Positions 37,930 to 45,405 of a stretch of 47,802 bases of DNA are shown piece after piece. Each line of letters starts with the position of its first letter. Position 1 is the stretch's first letter. The DNA is from Pseudomonadota bacterium. GTDB lineage: Bacteria > Pseudomonadota > Gammaproteobacteria > Xanthomonadales > Rhodanobacteraceae. The stretch spans positions 1 through 47,802 of the forward strand of contig JAGWMU010000003.1 in assembly GCA_028873095.1 (NCBI GenBank), written 5' to 3'. The position numbers and the translations under genes are program-made. Below the pieces are notes generated by a model. The model had not been told where the DNA came from and searched no databases. It worked only from the letters and a program-made list of their open reading frames with translations.

Positions 37930-38799
37930 TCAGCGGATCTTGCCGAGGATGCCTTCCAGTTCGTCGTTGCTGTGGTAGTGGATCACCAGCTTGCCGCGAC
38001 CGGCGCGGCCGTGCGCCAGCTCGACCCGGGTGGCGAAGCGTTCGGCCAGCTCGCGCTCGAGATCGGCGATGTTCGGGTCGCGCGCGGGCGGGTGCTTGGC
38101 CTTGCCCTTCGGCGCGGTCTGCGCGCGGCGCGCGGCTTCTTCCAGTTCGCGCACCGACCAGCCCAGGGTCGAGGCCTGGCGCGCCAGCGGCACCGCGATG
38201 GACTCCTCCAGCGTCAGCAGGCAGCGGGCGTGGCCCATCTCCAGCTTGCCGTCGTCGAGCAGGCGCCGGATCGGCTCCGCCATCTCGGTGAGCCGCAGCA
38301 TGTTCGACACCGACGCGCGCGAGCGGCCGACCGCGTCGGCCGCCTGCTGGTGGGTGAGGTCGAAGTCGTCGATCAGCCGCTTCAGCGCATCGGCCTCCTC
38401 CAGCGGGGTGAGGTCCTGGCGCTGGATGTTCTCGATCAGCGCCATCGCCGGCACGGCTTCCTCGGGCACCTGCTTGACCAGCGCCGGCAGTTCGCCCAGC
38501 TGCGCGCGCTGGGCCGCGCGCCAGCGGCGTTCGCCGGCGATCAGCTCGTAGCGGTTGCGCCCCAGTTCGCGCACCACCACCGGCTGGATCAGGCCCTGCG
38601 CCTTGATCGACGCGGCCAGCTCGTCCAGCGCCTCCTCGTTCCAGTGGCGCCGCGGCTGGTACTTGCCCGGCTGGATCTGCTGGATCGGCAGCATGCGCAG
38701 CTCGCCTTCCTGCCCGATCAGCGCGGGCGAGGCTTCGCCGTCGCCACCAAGCAGGGCGTCGAGCCCGCGTCCCAGTCCCCGTTTCTTCGCAGCAGCCAT
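37930..38799 (-). CDS. parB: Chromosome partitioning protein ParB
   Basis: A 289-residue CTP-dependent DNA clamp that loads at parS. MAAAKKRGLGRGLDALLG is the conserved N-terminal ParA-stimulating stretch. RYELIAGERRWRAAQRAQLG is the CTP-binding/arginine motif and ALIENIQRQDLTPLEEADAL the following conserved block. DLTHQQAADAVGRSRASVSN is the parS-binding helix-turn-helix, and the C-terminal dimer domain follows a Lys/Pro-rich linker (APKGKAKHPPARDP). It starts 3 bp after the parA stop, so parA-parB form an operon. No full parS palindrome was found by eye in this window. Confidence 0.96.
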   Translation of the reverse strand: MAAAKKRGLGRGLDALLGGDGEASPALIGQEGELRMLPIQQIQPGKYQPRRHWNEEALDELAASIKAQGLIQPVVVRELGRNRYELIAGERRWRAAQRAQLGELPALVKQVPEEAVPAMALIENIQRQDLTPLEEADALKRLIDDFDLTHQQAADAVGRSRASVSNMLRLTEMAEPIRRLLDDGKLEMGHARCLLTLEESIAVPLARQASTLGWSVRELEEAARRAQTAPKGKAKHPPARDPNIADLERELAERFATRVELAHGRAGRGKLVIHYHSNDELEGILGKIR

Positions 38800-38802
38800 G
38801 CG

Positions 38803-39681
38803 TTATTCCTGGTGATTGCCGGCCGGTACCAGGGGTACCTTGCCGGGTTCGTCCGACGCCGGTGCCGGCGCGGACAGTTCGATGTCGTCGATCGGATCGG
38901 CCGGGTCTCCGGGTGCCTGCTTGCGCCCGCGCCGGATCACTTCGCCGGCCAGGCCGATGTAGGCGATCGCGCCGCGCGAGCTGCGGTCGTACAGATGGAT
39001 CGGCTGGCCATGGCTGGGCGCCTCGGCCAGGCGCACGTTGCGCGGGATGATCGAGCGCAGCACCTTGTCGCCGAAATGCTGGGTGAGCTGGGCCGAAACC
39101 TCGTTGCCGAGATTGTTGCGCACGTCGTACATGGTGCGCAGCAGCCCTTCGATCTCCAGCGTGGGATTGAGCCGGTGGCGTACGGCCTTGACCGTGTCGA
39201 GCAGGCTGGACAGGCCTTCCAGCGCGAAATACTCGCACTGCACCGGAATCAGCACGCCGTCGGCGGCGGTCAGCGCGTTGAGCGTGAGCAGGTTCAGCGA
39301 CGGCGGGCAGTCGATCAGGATGGTGTGGTAGTCGGCCGCGACCTTCGCCAGCACTTCCTTCAGCCGGTGCTCGCGCGCCAGCGCGTCCATCAGCTTCAGC
39401 TCGGCGGCGGTAAGGTCGCCATTGCCGGGCAGCAGGTCGTAATGCGCCTCGGTGGGCACGATCGCCGCGCGGATCTCCACTTCCTCCAGCAGCACCTCGC
39501 AGCCGCTGAGCCTGATGTCGCGCTTGTTGATGCCCGAGGCCATCGTGGCATTGCCCTGCGGATCGAAATCGATCAGCAATACCTTGCGCTTCGCCGCGGC
39601 CAGGGCGGCGGCGAGGTTGACGGCAGTGGTGGTCTTGCCGACACCGCCCTTCTGGTTGGCGACAGCGATGATGCGTGCCAT
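38803..39681 (-). CDS. parA: Chromosome partitioning ATPase ParA (Soj type)
   Basis: A 292-residue Walker-type ATPase that positions ParB-parS complexes. It begins MARIIAVANQKGGVGKTTTA with the deviant Walker A at residues 10-17. VLLIDFDPQGNATMASGINK is the A' region and HTILIDCPPSLNLLTLNALT the Walker B. The C-terminus is extended by about 25 residues (PADPIDDIELSAPAPASDEP) compared with compact Soj proteins. The upstream neighbour in related genomes is usually rsmG; here the sugar genes at 39758-42340 lie between them. Confidence 0.96.
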   Translation of the reverse strand: MARIIAVANQKGGVGKTTTAVNLAAALAAAKRKVLLIDFDPQGNATMASGINKRDIRLSGCEVLLEEVEIRAAIVPTEAHYDLLPGNGDLTAAELKLMDALAREHRLKEVLAKVAADYHTILIDCPPSLNLLTLNALTAADGVLIPVQCEYFALEGLSSLLDTVKAVRHRLNPTLEIEGLLRTMYDVRNNLGNEVSAQLTQHFGDKVLRSIIPRNVRLAEAPSHGQPIHLYDRSSRGAIAYIGLAGEVIRRGRKQAPGDPADPIDDIELSAPAPASDEPGKVPLVPAGNHQE

Positions 39682-39757
39682 GGGTGCTTAACTACCGTTC
39701 GCGAAGGACCGCTAGATTACCATCGACGCCCGCGCCTGCCCGCGCGCCGGGGCGGAC

Positions 39758-40849
39758 TCAAGCTTCGATGCGGCTCCCGCTGGCCGGGTCGAACAGGTGC
39801 AGCTGCTGCGCCACCAGCCCCAGCGCCAGCGTGCAACCGGGCGCCGGCAGCGCGCGCGGCGGCACCCGCGACACCAGCGGCTGGGCGCCGTAGCGCAGGT
39901 TCAGGAAGATCTCGTTGCCCACCGGCTCGACCACCTCGAGCACCGCCTGCAGCGCGGGCGGAGCGGACTCCTGCGGCTGCAGGTGCTCCGGGCGGACGCC
40001 CAGCACCACGTCCCGCCCGGCCCATGCCTGCCAGCCCGGCTGCGGCAGCGACGGGCCCAGCGCGACCTCGCCCTGGGCGGTCGCCAGCACCCAGTCCCGG
40101 GGTTTGCGCAGGGTGCCGCGCAGCAGGTTCATCGCCGGGCTGCCGACGAAGCCGGCCACGAACAGGTTGGCGGGGCGCTGATAGAGGTTCATCGGCGTGT
40201 CGATCTGCTGGATCACCCCGCCGTCCAGCACCACGATGCGCTGGCCCAGGGTCATCGCCTCGATCTGGTCGTGGGTGACGTAGATCATGGTGGCGCCAAG
40301 GCGGCGGTGCAGGCGCGCGATTTCCACCCGCATCGACAAGCGCAGCTTGGCATCCAGGTTGGACAAGGGCTCGTCCAGCAGGAACACCTTCGGATCGCGC
40401 ACCAGCGCCCGGCCCAGCGCCACCCGCTGGCGCTGGCCGCCGGACAGCGCGGCCGGACGCGCGCCCAGCCGCGATTCCAGCTCCAGCGCCTGCGCCGCCG
40501 CGGCCACGCGCCGGTCGATATCGGCCTGCGCATGGCCGCGCAGGCGCAGGCCGAATCCGAGGTTTTCCGCCACCGTCATGTGCGGGTAGAGCGCGTAGTT
40601 CTGGAACACCATGGCGATGTCGCGATCCTTCGGCGCCACCTCGTTGACGACGCGGCCGTCGATACCGAGGGTGCCGCTGCTGATCGACTCCAGCCCGGCG
40701 ATCATCCGCAGCAGGGTGGTCTTGCCGCAGCCGGAAGGCCCGACCAGCACCAGCAGTTCGCCGTCGGCGATCTCCACGCTGGCGCCGGCCACGGCCACGT
40801 GCCCGTCGGGGTAGACCTTGCGCAACTGTTGCAGACTCACGGCGGCCAT
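39758..40849 (-). CDS. ABC transporter ATP-binding protein (MalK/UgpC/MsmK type)
   Basis: A 363-residue CUT1-type ATPase. Walker A is GPSGCGKTT at residues 37-45, the Q-loop is VFQNYALYPHMTVAENLGFG, the signature is LSGGQRQRVALGRALVRDP, and Walker B/D-loop is VFLLDEPLSNLDAKLRLSMR. A C-terminal regulatory TOBE domain carries VLGVRPEHLQPQ. Such ATPases energise import of disaccharides, oligosaccharides or glycerol phosphates. No permease or binding-protein gene is adjacent, so it probably serves permeases encoded elsewhere, as MsmK does. It is divergent from the GH1 glucosidase, and both could be controlled from the 129-bp gap. Confidence 0.92.
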   Translation of the reverse strand: MAAVSLQQLRKVYPDGHVAVAGASVEIADGELLVLVGPSGCGKTTLLRMIAGLESISSGTLGIDGRVVNEVAPKDRDIAMVFQNYALYPHMTVAENLGFGLRLRGHAQADIDRRVAAAAQALELESRLGARPAALSGGQRQRVALGRALVRDPKVFLLDEPLSNLDAKLRLSMRVEIARLHRRLGATMIYVTHDQIEAMTLGQRIVVLDGGVIQQIDTPMNLYQRPANLFVAGFVGSPAMNLLRGTLRKPRDWVLATAQGEVALGPSLPQPGWQAWAGRDVVLGVRPEHLQPQESAPPALQAVLEVVEPVGNEIFLNLRYGAQPLVSRVPPRALPAPGCTLALGLVAQQLHLFDPASGSRIEA

Positions 40850-40927
40850 CGGCAGCTCCGTTGCAGGCGGCCGGACGGCCGCAGTGCCCTAGCATGCACT
40901 GGTCTGCACTTGGGCGGGGCATTGGGC

Positions 40928-40933
40928 TATTCT
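40928..40933 (+). promoter_or_regulatory. Possible -10 element for the GH1 gene
   Basis: TATTCT lies 46 nt before the GH1 ATG and immediately upstream of the palindromic operator at 40939-40952. The operator would then cover the transcription start, the classic position for LacI-type repression. The -35 region (TGCACT, 17 nt upstream) is weak. Confidence 0.35.
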
Positions 40934-40938
40934 GCCCG

Positions 40939-40952
40939 CGTAATCGTTTACA
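40939..40952. promoter_or_regulatory. LacI-family operator upstream of the GH1 glucosidase
   Basis: CGTAATCGTTTACA (read on the other strand TGTAAACGATTACG) is a near-perfect palindrome around the central CG. It lies 27 nt before the GH1 start and 90 nt before the divergent ATPase start. It matches the site at 44270-44283 upstream of the LacI gene (consensus TGWAAACGWTTACR). The central CG with flanking A/T runs is the known form of LacI-family operators. Confidence 0.7.
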
Positions 40953-40978
40953 TCAAACCTCCGGTCACAGGACGCCAG

Positions 40979-42340
40979 ATGACCTCACCGACATACCGCT
41001 TTCCCGACGGCTTCCACTGGGGCGCCGCGACGTCGGCTTACCAGGTCGAGGGCTCGCCGCTGGCCGACGATGCCGGTCCCAGCATCTGGCAACGGTTCGC
41101 GCATACGCCGGGGATGATGGTCAACGGCGACAACGGCGACACCGCCTGCGACCACTACCGTCGCTACCGGGACGATGTGCAGCTGATGCGCGCGCTGGGC
41201 CTGCACGGCTACCGTTTCAGCATCAACTGGGCACGCGTGCTGCCCGAGGGCACCGGCCGGGTCAACCCGAAGGGGCTGGATTTCTATTCGCGGCTGGTCG
41301 ACGAACTGCTGGAAAACGGCATCGTGCCGAACGCCACCCTGTTCCACTGGGACTTGCCGGCGGCCTTGGACGATCGCGGCGGCTGGCTCAACCGCGACAT
41401 CGCGCACTGGTTCGCCGAGTACGCCGCGGTGGTGTTCAAGGCGCTCGACGATCGCGTGCCGCGCTGGGCCACGCTCAACGAACCGTGGGTGGTCACCGAC
41501 GGCGGCTACCTGCACGGCACCCTGGCACCGGGGCATCGCAGCAAGTACGAGGCACCCATCGCCGCGCACAACCTGATGCGCGCCAGTGGCGCCGGCATCC
41601 AGGCGTATCGCGCCCACGGCAGGCACGAGATCGGCGTGGTCTTCAATTTCGAGCCGAAATATCCGGCCTCGGAGCGCGCCGAGGACATCGCCGCCGCGCG
41701 CCGCGCGCATGCCTACATGAACCAGCAGTTCGCCGACCCGGCGTTGCTGGGCAGCTACCCGGCGGAGTTGAAGGAGATTTTCGGCGACGCCTGGCCGGAC
41801 TTCCCCGCCGACGATTTCCAGCTGACCCGGCAACCGGTGGATTTCGTCGGCATCAACTACTACACCCGTGCCGTGGTCAAGCACGACGCGGACGCCTACC
41901 CGCTGCAGGGCGTGCCGCAGCAGCAGCCGAACAAGACCTACACCGAGACCGGCTGGGAGGTCTACGAGCAGGGGCTCAGCGACACGCTGAGCTGGTTCAG
42001 GGAACGCTATGGCGAGCTGCCGATCTACATCACCGAGAACGGCTCCGCGTTCTACGATCCGCCGGTGGCCGAGGGGGACGTGGTCGACGACCCGCTGCGG
42101 GTGAGCTACCTGGGCAAGCACCTGAAAGCCCTGCACCGGTCGATCGAATCCGGCGTCAACGTCAAGGGCTACTATGCCTGGTCGCTGCTGGACAACCTCG
42201 AGTGGTCGCTGGGCTTCTCCAAGCGCTTCGGGCTGCACCACGTCGACTTCGTCACCCAGAAGCGCACGCCCAAGGCCAGCGCGAGACTCTACGCACAGGT
42301 GATCGAAAGCAACGGCGCCGTGCTGGCCGACGCGCCGTAG
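40979..42340 (+). CDS. GH1 beta-glucosidase
   Basis: A 453-residue family 1 glycoside hydrolase. It starts FPDGFHWGAATSAYQVEGSP, the GH1 N-terminal signature. The acid/base is in RWATLNEPWVVTDGGYLHGT (Glu168) and the nucleophile in LPIYITENGSAFYDP (Glu353). NVKGYYAWSLLDNLEWSLGF contains the C-terminal substrate tryptophans. With no signal peptide it should act in the cytosol on imported beta-glucosides or cellobiose. The ATG at 40979 follows a short leader with the LacI-type operator. Its TAG stop is the first part of the repeat at 42337. Together with the receptor and LacI genes it forms a beta-glucoside locus. Confidence 0.94.
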   Translation: MTSPTYRFPDGFHWGAATSAYQVEGSPLADDAGPSIWQRFAHTPGMMVNGDNGDTACDHYRRYRDDVQLMRALGLHGYRFSINWARVLPEGTGRVNPKGLDFYSRLVDELLENGIVPNATLFHWDLPAALDDRGGWLNRDIAHWFAEYAAVVFKALDDRVPRWATLNEPWVVTDGGYLHGTLAPGHRSKYEAPIAAHNLMRASGAGIQAYRAHGRHEIGVVFNFEPKYPASERAEDIAAARRAHAYMNQQFADPALLGSYPAELKEIFGDAWPDFPADDFQLTRQPVDFVGINYYTRAVVKHDADAYPLQGVPQQQPNKTYTETGWEVYEQGLSDTLSWFRERYGELPIYITENGSAFYDPPVAEGDVVDDPLRVSYLGKHLKALHRSIESGVNVKGYYAWSLLDNLEWSLGFSKRFGLHHVDFVTQKRTPKASARLYAQVIESNGAVLADAP

Positions 42341-42430
42341 GAGCCCGCATCGCGGGCGATGCTGTTGACTTTTGCGAATCCCGAATCCCGAATCCCGGCC
42401 AAGAAGCATCGCCCGCGAGCGGGCTCCTAC
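42337..42430. repeat. GTAG-type REP palindrome with interior heptamer repeat
   Basis: Arms at 42337-42363 and 42405-42430 are reverse complements over 26 bp with a single extra base in the left arm. Both outer ends are GTAGGAGCCCGC. The 41-nt interior carries GAATCCC three times in tandem (42376-42396). The GTAG terminus and size fit the REP/BIME elements of Xanthomonadales that are moved by RAYT transposases; no RAYT gene is in this window. The left GTAG supplies the TAG stop codon of the GH1 gene. Confidence 0.85.
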
Positions 42431-42455
42431 CCCCGGGGGGCGATCGGCGGTTCGC

Positions 42456-43085
42456 TCAGCTGCGCGCCAGCACCAGCAGATGGCGCTCGGCCGGCAACCC
42501 CGGCACCGCCAGCGCGTGCGTGGCGCGCACCTCGAACCCGGGCGGAATGCCGGCCAGCTCGTCGTCCGGCCGCTTGCCCTTCATCGCCAGCCAGACGCCG
42601 TCCGGCGCCAGCAGGTGGCCGCCCCAGCCGAGCATGTCGGCCAGGCTGGCGAACGCGCGCGCGGTGACGCAGTCGAACCGGCCTTCCACGTCCTCCACCC
42701 GCGACTGCACGGCGCGCACGCCATCGAGCTTCAATGCGCGGATCGCCTCGCGCAGGAAGCGCACCTTCTTGCCGTTGGAATCGACCAGCAGCGTCTCCCG
42801 CCCGGGAGCGGCGATGGCCAGCACGATGCCCGGCAGGCCCGGCCCGGTGCCCAGGTCGACCAGGCTGGCGCCGCGCACGAACGGCACGATGGCGAGCGAA
42901 TCCAGCAGGTGCCGGGTCACCATCTCCATCGGCTCGCGCACGGCGGTGAGGTTGTAGGCCGCGTTCCAGCGCTGCAGCAGCGCCTGGTAGTCGAGCAGGC
43001 GCGGGACCGCGCCGGCGGGCAGGGCGAGGCCCAGTTCGGCGATGCCCTGTTCCAGTCGCGTCTGCAAGGCGGCGCGCGCGTTCAT
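42456..43085 (-). CDS. rsmG: 16S rRNA (guanine-527 N7)-methyltransferase
   Basis: A 209-residue SAM-dependent methyltransferase (formerly gidB) that modifies G527 of 16S rRNA. LLQRWNAAYNLTAVREPMEM with HLLDSLAIVPF is the RsmG N-terminal signature, and LVDLGTGPGLPGIVLAIAAP the SAM-binding loop. LLVDSNGKKVRFLREAIRAL and FDCVTARAFASLADMLGWGG complete the fold. The ATG at 43085 fits the family. It lies on the same strand as parA-parB, the usual order, but separated from parA by 2.7 kb containing the ABC ATPase, the GH1 gene and a REP. Confidence 0.96.
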   Translation of the reverse strand: MNARAALQTRLEQGIAELGLALPAGAVPRLLDYQALLQRWNAAYNLTAVREPMEMVTRHLLDSLAIVPFVRGASLVDLGTGPGLPGIVLAIAAPGRETLLVDSNGKKVRFLREAIRALKLDGVRAVQSRVEDVEGRFDCVTARAFASLADMLGWGGHLLAPDGVWLAMKGKRPDDELAGIPPGFEVRATHALAVPGLPAERHLLVLARS

Positions 43086-43108
43086 GCTGCTTTCCCGTGG
43101 TGCTGACA

Positions 43109-43134
43109 CAAAAGAAAACCCGCCGAAGCGGGCT
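43109..43134 (-). terminator. Intrinsic terminator downstream of the SPFH-like gene
   Basis: On the minus strand CCCGC-TTCG-GCGGG (43132-43119) is followed by TTTTCTTTT, a compact hairpin with a T-tract. It lies 63 bp after the SPFH-like gene's stop and just upstream of rsmG, so it ends that transcript before rsmG. Confidence 0.88.
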
Positions 43135-43196
43135 GGAAGTGGTGCAGATCCCCTGTGGCGCGGGCGCTCTGGGTCGCCGTGGCGCGATACGGCCGC

Positions 43197-43646
43197 TCAG
43201 GCCTGCTCGAGTTCGACCCGGGTCACCATCATGCCACAGTCGCGCAGGGCGCCGTTCAGGCGCTGCTTCAGGCGCGCGCTCAGGTCGCGTTGATCGATCC
43301 GCCCGGCCACCGGCTGCTCCCGCAGGGCTTCCTGCGCACCACGACGGATCAGCTGGTCGACCTGTTCGAATACCGCATCGGCGCGCTCGGGCTCCAGCAC
43401 CTGCCAGTAGACCGTGCCGCGCATCTTGCGCGCCTCGTCTTCCAGGCGCAGCACCTGTCCGGCCAGGCTGATCTTGTGCGTGACCCGATCGAGCAGGGGC
43501 AGCGCCAGATGGGTCCCCGCCGGCAACAGCCGGACGGCCTTGCCATGGCGATACAGGCTGTAGACCTGACCCGCCGGCACGTATTTGACCGCGCTGGCGA
43601 GCAGCGCGGCCGAACAAACCAGCAGGAGGATCAGGGCAGTCATCAT
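43197..43646 (-). CDS. Short SPFH/band-7-like membrane protein
   Basis: A 149-residue protein. An N-terminal helix (MMTALILLLVCSAALLASAV) precedes PAGQVYSLYRHGKAVRLLPA and GTHLALPLLDRVTHKISLAG, which match the start of SPFH (band 7/prohibitin) domains: after the anchor, a GxxYxLYRxGKxxRxLxPGxHxxxPxxDRV-type stretch. An alpha/beta part (VYWQVLEPERADAVFEQVDQ) and final helices follow. Standard SPFH proteins are 260 residues or more with a coiled-coil tail, which this one lacks. No strong Shine-Dalgarno is seen before the ATG at 43646. It may be a compact paralogue; function unknown. Confidence 0.65.
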   Translation of the reverse strand: MMTALILLLVCSAALLASAVKYVPAGQVYSLYRHGKAVRLLPAGTHLALPLLDRVTHKISLAGQVLRLEDEARKMRGTVYWQVLEPERADAVFEQVDQLIRRGAQEALREQPVAGRIDQRDLSARLKQRLNGALRDCGMMVTRVELEQA

Positions 43647-44029
43647 GGTCTGATAAACAAATACTTGCAGCGGTTTTGTGTGGGCTCGCCGGAACTTGAT
43701 GCTAAAGCCTTTTGAGTCCGTGAAGATTAACCTGCATTTAACGACAAAATTATTTCTTAACAGGCCTCGAAGAGGGAATTTGCGACGGCATTCACATCAC
43801 GCCGGCGCAGATCGAGGTCACTAAACGACGTTCCATGTCAGCAAGGTCGGCCTGCGTCAGCCGGTGGCGGTCTGCAAAGGCGCTGGAAGGACAAACTCCC
43901 GCTACTGCGTCCCTGGGATGCATGGACCCTGCCAGAAACCTATCGACGAAATTCCCCATGACTTGAATGTCCCGCCAGCGCATCACGGCCCGCGAAGGCG
44001 TGGATTGCCGGCCGCTCGTCGCCGCGGAA

Positions 44030-44048
44030 GTTGCAAGGGACTTGCAAC
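44030..44048. repeat. Perfect 8-bp inverted repeat
   Basis: GTTGCAAG-GGA-CTTGCAAC is a perfect palindrome with a 3-nt centre, about 280 nt upstream of the LacI gene. It could be an operator for another regulator or a small hairpin. No partner site was found. Confidence 0.5.
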
Positions 44049-44269
44049 AGCGAAGGCTGGCCATCCCGTGCGGCTGGTGGGAGCGAGTCGCCTGTCGGTT
44101 CAGCCACCCTTGTCCTGGGGTTGCTGCGCCGCCACAGGGGATGGTTTCGGCGCTGGCGGGCGGTGGTCGGCGCCACTGCGTGGATCTGCGTGCGCCGCTC
44201 CGCAAACGCCACCAACTCTTGTCGCTATGCAGCAAAAGGGGTTCTTTACAGGCACTTTACAAGTTTGCA

Positions 44270-44283
44270 TGAAAACGTTTACG
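44270..44283. promoter_or_regulatory. LacI-family operator upstream of the LacI gene
   Basis: TGAAAACGTTTACG lies 45-58 nt before the LacI-family ATG. It fits the same TGWAAACGWTTACR form as 40939-40952, with the symmetric AACGTT core. This position predicts autoregulation of the lacI-receptor unit. Confidence 0.7.
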
Positions 44284-44327
44284 TTGGCGCCACTGCGGGG
44301 TTTTCAAGGCCCCAGGACAAGATCGCT

Positions 44328-45335
44328 ATGGCGGCTACCACCATCAAAGATGTCGCACGCGAGGCCAAGGTTTCGGTGGCCTCGGTATCGCGCGCCATGA
44401 ATGGCGGCAGCGGGGTCACCGCCGAAACCAGCCTGCGCATTCGCCAGGCCGCCGAGCGCCTGCAATATATCCCGCACGCGGCGGCGCGCATGCTGATCAC
44501 CCGGCGCACCAGGACCGTCGGCGCCCTGCTGCCCGACCTTTACGGCGAGTTCTTTTCCGAGCTGATCCGCGGCATCGACCTGGCGGCGCGCGCCCACGGC
44601 CTGCACCTGCTGGTCTCCAGTTCGCATGACGGGGTTGAGGAAGCCGCCGCCGCCGTGCGCTCGATGCAGGGCCGGGTGGATGGCCTGCTGATCCTGTCCG
44701 AGCGGGTCGATGCGGCCTTCCTGCGCGCCAACCTGCCACGCGACCTGCCGGTGGTGCTGCTCAACAGCCCGGTCAGGAACAGCGGCCACGCCGTCCTCAA
44801 CGTCGACAACCGCGGCGGTGCCTTCGCGATGGTGAGGCACCTGATCCAGGCCGGGCACCGGAACATCGCCTTCATCAGCGGCCCGGCCGGCAATTTCGAC
44901 TCCAGGCAGCGCCTGAAGGGCTATCGCGCCGCCATGGCCAGGTACGCCCCGGACGCGCCGCTGACCGTGCTGGACGGCGATTTCATCGAGGAGTCGGGCT
45001 ACCGCGCAGGATTGCAGCTGGCCGCCATGACACCCCGCCCCACGGCGGTGTTCGCGGCCAACGACATGATGGCGGTCGGCTGCCTCGCCGCCTTCAAGGA
45101 GGCCGGACTGCGCGTGCCGGAGGACATCGCCGTGGCCGGTTTCGATGACATTCCGATCGCGCGCTACGTCAACCCGCCGCTGACCACGGTACGTGTGCGC
45201 ATCGTCGATCTCGGCCGCAGCGCACTCGAGCAACTGGCCGAGCTGTTGCAACGTCCCGAACCTTCATCCGCATCCGCGCAAACGCTCGGTTGCGAAATCG
45301 TCGTCCGCGATTCCTGCGGCGCAAGCGTCACCTGA
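44328..45335 (+). CDS. LacI/GalR-family transcriptional regulator
   Basis: A 335-residue regulator. The N-terminal helix-turn-helix (ATTIKDVAREAKVSVASVSR, then AMNGGSGVTAETSLRIRQAA) and hinge helix (RLQYIPHAAARMLITRRT) are canonical, with Leu/Ala minor-groove residues in the hinge. The periplasmic-binding-protein-like core carries VGALLPDLYGEFFSELIRGI, DGLLILSERVDAAFLRANLP, GHRNIAFISGPAGNFDSRQR and PTAVFAANDMMAVGCLAAFK. The start has AGGACAAG upstream. It sits 70 bp before the receptor gene on the same strand, and the operator at 44270 suggests autoregulation. A sugar or sugar phosphate is the probable effector. Confidence 0.95.
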   Translation: MAATTIKDVAREAKVSVASVSRAMNGGSGVTAETSLRIRQAAERLQYIPHAAARMLITRRTRTVGALLPDLYGEFFSELIRGIDLAARAHGLHLLVSSSHDGVEEAAAAVRSMQGRVDGLLILSERVDAAFLRANLPRDLPVVLLNSPVRNSGHAVLNVDNRGGAFAMVRHLIQAGHRNIAFISGPAGNFDSRQRLKGYRAAMARYAPDAPLTVLDGDFIEESGYRAGLQLAAMTPRPTAVFAANDMMAVGCLAAFKEAGLRVPEDIAVAGFDDIPIARYVNPPLTTVRVRIVDLGRSALEQLAELLQRPEPSSASAQTLGCEIVVRDSCGASVT

Positions 45336-45405
45336 ACCTGCAGCTGCCAGTCCATTCACAAGATCATTCCATGCGTCGTTACCGCGTTTGTCGGGGAGAG
45401 TAATC

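Larger units (their letters stand above)
43647..44327. other. 681-bp region without a convincing gene
   Basis: The gap between the SPFH-like and LacI genes. 43700-43760 is markedly AT-rich for this window (for example CATTTAACGACAAAATTATT) and may hold the minus-strand promoter. 43792-44235 is open on the minus strand for 147 codons, but G/C at third positions is visibly lower than in neighbouring genes, no ribosome binding site is seen, and the product is Arg/Ser/Ala-rich without a fold I recognise. The rest holds the palindrome at 44030-44048 and the operator at 44270-44283. It could contain a decayed gene or a small RNA; nothing more can be said from the sequence. Confidence 0.5.

Noticed and set aside
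37930-43085. parS centromere site near parAB
   Set aside because: I looked for the palindrome TGTTTCACGTGAAACA or the TGTTCCACGTGGAACA variant and saw no full match. GGTTCACGTGGTGACC at about 5145 is only partly similar and lies inside a gene.
43792-44235. 147-codon minus-strand frame in the intergenic gap
   Set aside because: No ribosome binding site, lower third-position GC than real neighbours, and no recognisable fold. Kept only as part of the gap description.
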